A DNA stretch of 6,036 bases, from contig SKJD01000400.1 in NCBI GenBank assembly GCA_007116095.1, forward strand, positions 1-6,036. Reading direction: 5' to 3'. Below the pieces are notes generated by a model. That model was not told the DNA's origin. It made no database searches and was given only the letters and a program-made list of their open reading frames with translations. A program made the translations under genes and the position numbers. Below, piece by piece: positions 1 through 6,036 of this stretch. This stretch comes from Candidatus Hydrogenedentota bacterium (GTDB lineage: Bacteria > Hydrogenedentota > Hydrogenedentia > Hydrogenedentales > SCBR16-9). How positions within the stretch are numbered: position 1 is the first letter of the stretch; each line of letters begins with the position of its first letter.

Positions 1-1053
1 ACGCTCATTGAGCTGCTGGTGGTGATTGCCATCATCGGCATCTTGGCAGCCATCCTGCTGCCGGCCCTGGCCCGTGCCCGCGAGGCGGCCCGTCGTGCAT
101 CCTGTGCGAACAACCTCAAGCAGTGGGGCCTGATCATGAAGATGTACGCTGGTGAGGCGCGGGGCAATTATCCATTGCCACAACGCTGGCTGATCAATGG
201 TTTTGGCTGGAGCATGGGCATTCGTGGTGAAACGTTATACCCTGATTATTGGAATGATCCAGCCATCATGGTATGCCCCTCCGACTCCCGTGGCGACGAG
301 AGCCAATGGTTCCCCAACGGCATCGGCATTGAGGAAGACATCGGCGCTCAGTTACAGCGCATCACTGGACCGGGCGGTGGCCCGGACGACGAGATCACCC
401 GGGCGATCCGCGCCGCGATCCTGTCCACGCCGGTCTCGTATTATTACTATGGTCACGCCGGCAGCACGACTTCGCAGATTCTGGACATTTCCTTCGCCGT
501 CGGTAACCAGATAAATTGGGCGGTAAACAATGGGGTGATTGATCCCTCCGAACGTATCGAATACTCCCCGGCACAGATTCAGGAACGGGGCGGCCCTGCG
601 GCCTGGACCCGGCTCCGGGGCTGGGTTGGCCGTGGCGCCGATAGCCTCACCTTTGGCACCGGCCTGAACGCCTCGCCCGGTGGCGACGATCGCATGGGTA
701 CTTGGCGGGACGACGATGGCAGCCCGCTGCCCTCTTCGTACCCTCGGATGAGCGAAGGCGTCGAGCGCTTCTTCATCACCGACATCAACAACCCGGGCGC
801 CTCGACGGCGGCCCAAAGCACCATTCCGGTGATGTGGGATACCTGGGCAAGCAGCCAGAATATCCACGACGAAGGTGGCGGCACCGCCCTCTTCAACCAC
901 ATTCCCGGCGGCGGCAATGTGCTCTTCATGGATGGCCATGTGGAGTTTATACGCTACCAGCAAGGCATGCCGATTGAAAGCCCGCCGAACACCAACAGAA
1001 ACTTGAGCTCGCAGATGGCCAACTGGGCGCAGGTGCTTGGTGGTTGGGGTTGA
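1..1053 (+). CDS. Type IV prepilin-like (pseudopilin) protein with C-terminal H-x(n)-DG motif, 5' partial
   Basis: The reading frame is open from the first base, and 350 residues plus a TGA stop are visible. The fragment starts with [20 protein letters not shown], the hydrophobic core of a type IV pilin/type II secretion pseudopilin. Leader peptidase cuts such proteins before a Phe, so the first residue here is probably mature position +2 and the Glu at residue 4 is the conserved Glu5; only the leader and the +1 residue are missing. After the membrane helix come [12 protein letters not shown] (about residues 33-43, Cys35) and a VCPSD motif (Cys92), both typical of the large DUF1559-like prepilin families of Planctomycetes and Lentisphaerae. 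Near the C-terminus, His300 and Asp311-Gly312 in [17 protein letters not shown] form the H-x(n)-DG signature, here with ten intervening residues rather than the usual nine. The protein is probably exported and anchored by its N-terminal helix. Its role is unknown. No assembly gene is nearby, and a terminator follows. An internal GTG at 19 is not the start because it lies within the pilin helix. Confidence 0.9.
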   Translation, partial: TLIELLVVIAIIGILAAILLPALARAREAARRASCANNLKQWGLIMKMYAGEARGNYPLPQRWLINGFGWSMGIRGETLYPDYWNDPAIMVCPSDSRGDESQWFPNGIGIEEDIGAQLQRITGPGGGPDDEITRAIRAAILSTPVSYYYYGHAGSTTSQILDISFAVGNQINWAVNNGVIDPSERIEYSPAQIQERGGPAAWTRLRGWVGRGADSLTFGTGLNASPGGDDRMGTWRDDDGSPLPSSYPRMSEGVERFFITDINNPGASTAAQSTIPVMWDTWASSQNIHDEGGGTALFNHIPGGGNVLFMDGHVEFIRYQQGMPIESPPNTNRNLSSQMANWAQVLGGWG

Positions 1054-1108
1054 TGCAACGACCCAGCTTATCTGACCCAACATCGCACATTCGCATAGCA
1101 GCATAGAT

Positions 1109-1148
1109 ATCGGGCCTGTCTCCACATCGCGGGGCAGGCCCGATTTTT
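1109..1148 (+). terminator. Intrinsic terminator of the prepilin-like gene
   Basis: The arms 1109-1118 (ATCGGGCCTG) and 1135-1144 (CAGGCCCGAT) pair perfectly over 10 bp. Four further pairs extend the stem inward (1119-1122 with 1131-1134, two of them G-U), leaving an 8-nt loop. A five-T run (1144-1148) follows at once. It lies 56 bases after the stop codon at 1053 and points the same way as the gene, so it should end that transcript. Confidence 0.85.
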
Positions 1149-1388
1149 GCTGTATTGCTATCCGACGTTAGCGTTGTTTGAGGGGTAGTTCTGATATTAC
1201 CTCCAGGGCAACACCTTATCAGGCATTTTCGAACCGTTTTTCCTGCGTAGGGGTCTGTTAATTAAGTCGATTTGTTCTGGAATTATGGACAAACACCATT
1301 CATTCAGTGACAACATGTTGATCCATATAGCCACGGGATTGAACATTGCCGTTGTGGTTGACTATCAATTCAATACGACACAACGACC
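1149..1388. other. Non-coding spacer, left part, no recognisable content
   Basis: This stretch follows the terminator and precedes the repeat patchwork. I see no ORF with a plausible start and ribosome-binding site, no tRNA-like fold and no clear promoter. By eye it is more AT-rich than the flanking genes, for example at 1256-1320. Its one distinctive element is the left arm of a 15-bp inverted repeat at 1185-1199. It could be eroded former coding DNA or foreign DNA, but nothing in it identifies a source. Confidence 0.5.
1185..1199 (+). repeat. Left arm of 15-bp perfect inverted repeat
   Basis: GTAGTTCTGATATTA at this position is the exact reverse complement of 1897-1911. The two arms enclose about 700 bp of non-coding DNA and sit near the two ends of the spacer between the convergent genes. 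Similarity does not extend convincingly beyond the 15 bases. No direct target-site duplication is visible outside the arms (left flank GAGGG, right flank ACCCG). Confidence 0.7.
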
Positions 1389-1446
1389 AACCCCGGCAGG
1401 GGTTACGGATGAATAGACCGGGGTAAGGCCGTAGGGCGGAACCGCC
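1389..1446. repeat. Hairpin-rich repeat phrase (AACCCC-GGCA-GGGGTT type)
   Basis: Three short GC elements lie close together. A 6-bp stem is formed by AACCCC and GGGGTT (1389-1404, loop GGCA). ATGAATAGACCGGGGTAAGG follows. Then comes the inverted repeat GGCGG-AA-CCGCC (1435-1446). I recall the combination of a 'CCCCGGCAGGGG' hairpin with 'GAATAGACCGGGGT' as an often-repeated intergenic phrase in several environmental phyla, but only one copy is visible here. No coding potential supports a protein. Confidence 0.5.
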
Positions 1447-1462
1447 GCGTATAGCTGATTTT

Positions 1463-1492
1463 ATCCGCAGATGGCGCAGATGAACGCAGATT
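1463..1492. repeat. Triplicated CGCAGAT phrase
   Basis: CGCAGAT occurs three times in direct orientation at 1466-1472, 1475-1481 and 1485-1491, with 9- and 10-base periods. The surrounding phrase (TTATCCGCAGATGGCGCAGA and onward) closely resembles a motif I recall as dispersed through non-coding DNA in Planctomycetes, Verrucomicrobia and Chloroflexi genomes. Its function is not known to me. Confidence 0.55.
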
Positions 1493-1520
1493 CAGGGCGC
1501 CCTCCCAACGCAACAAAATC

Positions 1521-1549
1521 TACCACGGAACACTCGGAAAACACGGACA
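1521..1549. repeat. CACGGAA-type short tandem phrase
   Basis: An imperfect tandem pattern is visible: CCACGGAA, then CACTCGGAAA, then ACACGGACA, each about 9-11 bases long. It lies 28 bases after the CGCAGAT triplet. It resembles another dispersed phrase ('CCACGGAAACACACGGAA') that I associate with the same intergenic repeat type. The arrays are far too short and irregular for CRISPR. Confidence 0.45.
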
Positions 1550-1640
1550 TAAAGCCGCCCCCCGGATCCTGGTTCATAAAACAAACCGACACTGTATAGG
1601 TCGCGGATGATCGAACAAGACAACAAATCACCATCTTAGG

Positions 1641-1725
1641 CAACGCTTTCAGCGTAGGGGGGTTGTTGGTCTTGTAGACCCAGGGTTGGGCTGTATTTAG
1701 CAAAGCTCCTTCGGAGCAATTTTTT
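1641..1725 (+). repeat. Repeat phrase with two TTC-loop mini-hairpins
   Basis: Two 5-bp stems share the same three-base loop: ACGCT-TTC-AGCGT at 1643-1655 and GCTCC-TTC-GGAGC at 1705-1717. Between them lies GTTGTTGGTCTTGTAGACCC, then AGGGTTGGGCTGTATTTAG. The order (TTTCAG hairpin, GTTGTTGG, ACCCAGGGTTGGGCTGTATT, CTCCTTCGGAG) matches my recollection of a composite dispersed repeat in environmental bacterial genomes; confirmation needs a genome-wide search. Confidence 0.45.
1705..1725 (+). terminator. Possible weak intrinsic terminator within repeat patchwork
   Basis: The 5-bp stem GCTCC/GGAGC (1705-1709 with 1713-1717, loop TTC) is followed after AA by six T residues (1720-1725). The geometry fits a weak plus-strand terminator. 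No gene is seen immediately upstream, because the prepilin gene already has a stronger terminator at 1109-1148, so this may be only a property of the repeat. Confidence 0.3.
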
Positions 1726-1754
1726 GTTGATATGGACTTTACGACGCCTCATAT

Positions 1755-1780
1755 CCGCTCTTTGCGTCTCTGTGGTAAAA
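1755..1780 (-). repeat. 'CCACAGAGACGCAAAGAG' dispersed phrase
   Basis: On the minus strand the sequence reads TTTTACCACAGAGACGCAAA followed by GAGCGG. I recognise this as a very common non-coding phrase in many bacterial genomes. When translated by mistake it yields the peptide TTETQR, and that peptide appears in the spurious minus-strand frame here. Its origin and role are unknown to me. Confidence 0.55.
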
Positions 1781-1848
1781 AATGTGCCCAATGTTCTCTT
1801 CCGCAACCCATTCAGGGTCGGCCCTGGGGGGGAAAGCCCCACCCATGC

Positions 1849-1869
1849 GGGCGAACACATGGTTCGCCC
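1849..1869. repeat. GGGCGAAC-GTTCGCCC hairpin
   Basis: GGGCGAAC (1849-1856) pairs with GTTCGCCC (1862-1869) over 8 bp with the loop ACATG. The phrase around it (GCGGGCGAACACATGGTTCG, then CCCCTACCC) is another motif I recall as dispersed in intergenic DNA. It lies 57 bases past the stop of the minus-strand reductase. It lacks a T run on either strand, so it is at best a processing or attenuating hairpin for that transcript. Confidence 0.5.
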
Positions 1870-1896
1870 CTACCCATCATGAATCGATATGAGCGA

Positions 1897-1911
1897 TAAT
1901 ATCAGAACTAC
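1897..1911 (-). repeat. Right arm of 15-bp perfect inverted repeat
   Basis: TAATATCAGAACTAC is the exact reverse complement of 1185-1199. It ends 14 bases before the stop codon of the reductase gene (1926-1928). Chance occurrence of a 15-base match somewhere in 6 kb is roughly one to two percent, and the placement around the non-coding patch makes it more suggestive. Confidence 0.7.
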
Positions 1912-1925
1912 ACCCGTTGTCAGCA

Positions 1926-2822
1926 TTACCGGCCAGCGGCGAGATGGATTGCATCGTTCAGGTCGGGGAAGTGGGTGTGGAGCAGACTGCGGGAAAGGGT
2001 ATTGTCGAGAGAAACGTCTCGAGGGCGTTCGGCGCGGTTAGGTAGTTGGGTGGGGTCGTTCTCGTAGACCAAAGACTCGGGGTAGCCCAATACAGCGGCC
2101 ATGCGTCGGATCAATTCGAAGCGGTTAAGTCGATCGTTTCCGGCCAGGTGCAAGTAACCGACGTAGTCATGCGTTGCCAGCTCCAACAAGGCCCGCCCCA
2201 GGGTGACGACATCGATCGGCGTGCGTATCTCATTGGAAGGCGCCCCCACCGCTTTGCCCTGTTCCCACTTGGGCAACATCCAGCTCAGGAAGGCATTCCC
2301 CGACCCCAGGCGCGGCAGGCCCATAACCAGCGCCACACGCGCCACGACCCAGGACGTATCCAGCGCGGCAACGATTTCCTCGGCGGCGCGCTTGGTTTCG
2401 CCGTAGTAATTCACAGGCCGGGGCAAGGCGTTTTCGCTGTAGGGCGGGTCCTCCGGACGCAGTGTCCCGTTAAAGACATTGTCCGTGGAGAGGTAAACCA
2501 GGCGGGCCCGCGCCGACGCCGCATAACTGGCCAGGTAGCGCGTATATTCCACATTGACCTGGCAGGCTTGCTCTCGTTCCTGTTCACAGGCGTCGATACC
2601 CGCCATGGCGGCGGTGTGTATGATCGACTGGGGAGTGATCTGCTGCAAAGTTCGCTGCAGGGCTTCCGGTTCCAGGGGATTCATACGATGCCATTGCACC
2701 GATGCGGGCAAAGCGTTTGGAGCAGTCCTCGTGCTGAGCGCATGGACATCCCAGTCCGTCGGGGCCTGCGTCAGCAGACTGCCCGCCACATAGCCGTTGC
2801 CACCGGTGATCAGTACACGCAT
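1926..2822 (-). CDS. RmlD-like NAD(P)-dependent sugar nucleotide reductase (extended SDR)
   Basis: The product is 298 residues, the usual length for the dTDP-4-dehydrorhamnose reductase (RmlD) family of extended short-chain dehydrogenases. A Rossmann dinucleotide-binding motif TGGNGYVAG lies at residues 6-14. HTAAMAG follows at 69-75, at the place of the family's NAAA(Y/H) segment. STDNVFNG (112-119) matches the family STD-Y-VFDG strand with two substitutions. The catalytic pair in YGETK is Tyr140 and Lys144. RPRDVSLDN (266-274) is the typical RmlD-family C-terminal signature. No signal peptide or membrane segment is seen, so it is cytoplasmic. The ATG at 2822 was chosen because AAGGAGG lies 7 bases upstream and the Rossmann strand starts at once; an upstream ATG at 2873 would add 17 unrelated residues. 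It starts 51 bases after dnaJ and is probably in the same transcript. No other dTDP-rhamnose genes are near, so the exact substrate is open and I do not assign rmlD. Confidence 0.85.
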   Translation of the reverse strand: MRVLITGGNGYVAGSLLTQAPTDWDVHALSTRTAPNALPASVQWHRMNPLEPEALQRTLQQITPQSIIHTAAMAGIDACEQEREQACQVNVEYTRYLASYAASARARLVYLSTDNVFNGTLRPEDPPYSENALPRPVNYYGETKRAAEEIVAALDTSWVVARVALVMGLPRLGSGNAFLSWMLPKWEQGKAVGAPSNEIRTPIDVVTLGRALLELATHDYVGYLHLAGNDRLNRFELIRRMAAVLGYPESLVYENDPTQLPNRAERPRDVSLDNTLSRSLLHTHFPDLNDAIHLAAGR

Positions 2823-2829
2823 CACTACG

Positions 2830-2836
2830 CCTCCTT
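2830..2836 (-). promoter_or_regulatory. Strong Shine-Dalgarno site deciding the reductase start
   Basis: On the minus strand AAGGAGG sits 7 bases before the ATG at 2822. This is a near-perfect anti-16S match at good spacing. It selects that ATG over the in-frame GTG directly before it (2825-2823) and over the upstream ATG at 2873. Confidence 0.85.
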
Positions 2837-2873
2837 CGTCCCGCTTACCAGCGCCCTTTCGCCCACAAAACAC

Positions 2874-3992
2874 CTATTTCTTGAGGCGCTTTTCCATGAA
2901 CTGGGTGTGCTTGGGGTAGTTTTTCGGACCAGCGTCATCCAGTTGCCGCAACAAGTCCTGCTGCTGTCGGGAGAGCTTGACTGGCGTCTCCACCACCACT
3001 TCCACAATTTGATCGCCTTGTCGGAAACCGCGCAGATCGGGCATGCCCAGCCCCCGCAAGCGTAGATGGGCTCCGGACTGCGTACCCGCGGGCACCTTCA
3101 AATCCGCCTCGCCACTCAGCGTCGGCACGCGAATTGTCGCACCCAATGCCGCCTGGGTAAAGGTAATGGGCAACTCGCAAACGATAGTGACCCCTTCCCG
3201 CTCGAAGAAGGGATGCTCCTCGACTTCAATATAGATATAGAGGTCACCGCGAGGCCCGTTGTGTATGCCCGGTTCGCCTTCATGCGCCACCCGCAAACGG
3301 GCGCCGCTATCCACCCCGGCGGGCACATCCACCGACAGCTCCCGTTGGGCGCGCACCGTGCCCTTGCCCGAGCAACGGTTGCAGGGATCGAGTATCCGTT
3401 TCCCCACGCCGCGACAACGCGGACAGGTGCGGGCAACACTGAAGAAACCCTGCGCCATACGGACCTGGCCGCTACCACCACATTCTTCACAGGTCTGCGG
3501 GCTGCTGCCTTTGGCCGCGCCACTGCCGTTACAATCACCACAGGTATCGTTGCGGCTGTAGCGAATTTTCTTTTTCGCGCCGGTGAAAGCCTCTTTGAGG
3601 GTAATCGTCATCCGCATTTCCAGGTCATTGCCCTGGCGTACGGATTGCCGCCCCCCCCGACCGCCACCTGCGCCGCCGAACAACATATCAAACAAATCCT
3701 CGAACGGCGCATCAAAACCACCACCGCCGCCGCCAAAGCCGCCGGCCCCACCACCAAAACCTTGGGGATCGGTCGTACCGAAGCGGTCGTATTGGGCCCG
3801 TTTCTCCGGATTTTTCAGCACATCGTATGCCGCATTTATCTCTTTAAGCTGATCTTCGGACGCCTTGTCCCCACCGGTTTTGTCCGGATGATATTTATGC
3901 GCCAGCTTCAGGTAGGCTTTCCGGATTTCATCCTGGGAGGCGTCGCGAGAGACCCCCAATACGTCATACAGATCTTTCGCCATGGTATCCAT
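2874..3992 (-). CDS. dnaJ: Molecular chaperone DnaJ (Hsp40, type I)
   Basis: DnaJ binds unfolded clients and stimulates DnaK ATP hydrolysis in the cytoplasm. The 372-residue product has the full type I order. The J-domain (about 7-72) carries the essential His-Pro-Asp at 35-37. A Gly/Phe-rich linker (about 72-115) includes a DIF-like [10 protein letters not shown]. The zinc-finger domain has four CxxCxGxG repeats starting at Cys151, Cys168, Cys190 and Cys204, all intact. The C-terminal client-binding domains run from about 218 to 345. Length is normal for the family. Two ATG starts compete: 3992 ([14 protein letters not shown]) and 3983 ([11 protein letters not shown]). The second matches the usual DnaJ N-terminus, but neither has a strong Shine-Dalgarno, only GGAAA just before 3992. 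The gene lies 166 bases after dnaK on the same strand, without grpE between. A run of eight C on the plus strand (3651-3658) falls in the linker and keeps the frame intact. Confidence 0.97.
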   Translation of the reverse strand: MDTMAKDLYDVLGVSRDASQDEIRKAYLKLAHKYHPDKTGGDKASEDQLKEINAAYDVLKNPEKRAQYDRFGTTDPQGFGGGAGGFGGGGGGFDAPFEDLFDMLFGGAGGGRGGRQSVRQGNDLEMRMTITLKEAFTGAKKKIRYSRNDTCGDCNGSGAAKGSSPQTCEECGGSGQVRMAQGFFSVARTCPRCRGVGKRILDPCNRCSGKGTVRAQRELSVDVPAGVDSGARLRVAHEGEPGIHNGPRGDLYIYIEVEEHPFFEREGVTIVCELPITFTQAALGATIRVPTLSGEADLKVPAGTQSGAHLRLRGLGMPDLRGFRQGDQIVEVVVETPVKLSRQQQDLLRQLDDAGPKNYPKHTQFMEKRLKK

Positions 3993-4051
3993 TTTCCAAA
4001 TACAATGCTTGGTATATGCAGGCTGCGGTTATCGTGTCGCATGATCTTCCC

Positions 4052-4084
4052 GGCGGCCCGCACCCATTACAGGCACGGACCGCC
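4052..4084 (-). promoter_or_regulatory. GC-rich hairpin in the dnaK-dnaJ spacer
   Basis: In minus-strand RNA, 4084-4072 can pair with 4052-4064 over 13 positions: ten Watson-Crick and three G-U (at 4079/4057, 4075/4061, 4074/4062). The apical loop is seven bases. On the plus strand the same three positions are C-A or A-C mismatches, so the fold favours the dnaK-dnaJ transcript. A seven-U run (4092-4086) precedes the stem instead of following it, so this is not a normal terminator. It might moderate readthrough, processing or stability between the two genes; this is inference. Confidence 0.45.
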
Positions 4085-4158
4085 GAAAAAAACGAAGGGT
4101 ATATTATGCCACGCCACGGTTTATCGGCGCGGCTTGGTCTATACATTCAAACAACACG

Positions 4159-6036
<1,878 letters not shown>

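Noticed and set aside
352..1125. 257-residue minus-strand frame opposite the prepilin-like gene
   Set aside because: The plus strand has unmistakable pilin motifs along its length. The antisense product shows no family features and crosses the plus-strand terminator hairpin.
1463..1549. Possible CRISPR remnant from the CGCAGAT and CACGGAA tandem patterns
   Set aside because: The units are 7-11 bases with 2-3-base gaps, and there are no spacer-length unique segments and no cas genes.
1461..1703. 80-residue minus-strand frame in the spacer
   Set aside because: Its sequence is a translation of repeat phrases (it ends in the translated CGCAGAT phrase). It has no ribosome-binding site or domain, so it is a chance frame.
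1636..1860. 74-residue minus-strand frame in the spacer
   Set aside because: It contains FTTETQR, a peptide produced when the CACAGAGACGC phrase is translated by mistake, and it spans several repeats.
4103..4108. CATAAT as a -10 box for a dnaJ promoter on the minus strand
   Set aside because: It matches TATAAT at five of six bases, but no -35 hexamer resembling TTGACA lies 16-18 bases upstream.
4099..4131. CCGCGCC...GGCGTGG stem after dnaK as a terminator
   Set aside because: The 7-bp stem (one G-U) has a 10-base loop, and the nearest T run starts more than ten bases downstream, so the geometry is wrong.

Overview
The window looks like chromosomal DNA from a moderately GC-rich Gram-negative-type bacterium. 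Two things suggest the PVC superphylum or a neighbouring lineage (Planctomycetes, Lentisphaerae, Verrucomicrobia, Hydrogenedentes). One is a prepilin-like protein with a C-terminal H-x(n)-DG motif, a family greatly expanded in those phyla. The other is a spacer full of short repeat phrases of a kind I recall from such genomes. The placement is inference from gene style; no rRNA or strictly lineage-specific marker is present.

Layout. Positions 1-1053 (+) encode nearly all of a type IV prepilin-like protein; only the leader peptide and the first mature residue lie before the window. A strong intrinsic terminator follows at 1109-1148. Positions 1149-1925 are a non-coding spacer between convergent genes. 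Its left third has no recognisable content. Its right two thirds are a patchwork of small hairpins and short repeated phrases, and the whole spacer lies between the arms of a perfect 15-bp inverted repeat (1185-1199 and 1897-1911). From 1926 to the right edge three genes run on the minus strand. In transcription order they are dnaK (5' end cut by the window edge), dnaJ, and an RmlD-like extended short-chain dehydrogenase/reductase.

How the genes fit together. DnaK and DnaJ are the core Hsp70/Hsp40 folding machine: DnaJ delivers clients and stimulates DnaK ATPase. No grpE lies between or after them and no CIRCE operator is visible, so nucleotide exchange and heat-shock control must be encoded elsewhere or upstream. 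The reductase begins 51 bases after dnaJ with an excellent ribosome-binding site and is probably cotranscribed; its link to chaperone function is unclear. The 166-base dnaK-dnaJ spacer holds a GC-rich hairpin whose wobble pairs work only in minus-strand RNA.

I found no convincing new biological system. The most unusual part is the repeat-rich spacer framed by the inverted repeat, which may be a decayed non-autonomous mobile element or a repeat-accumulation site.
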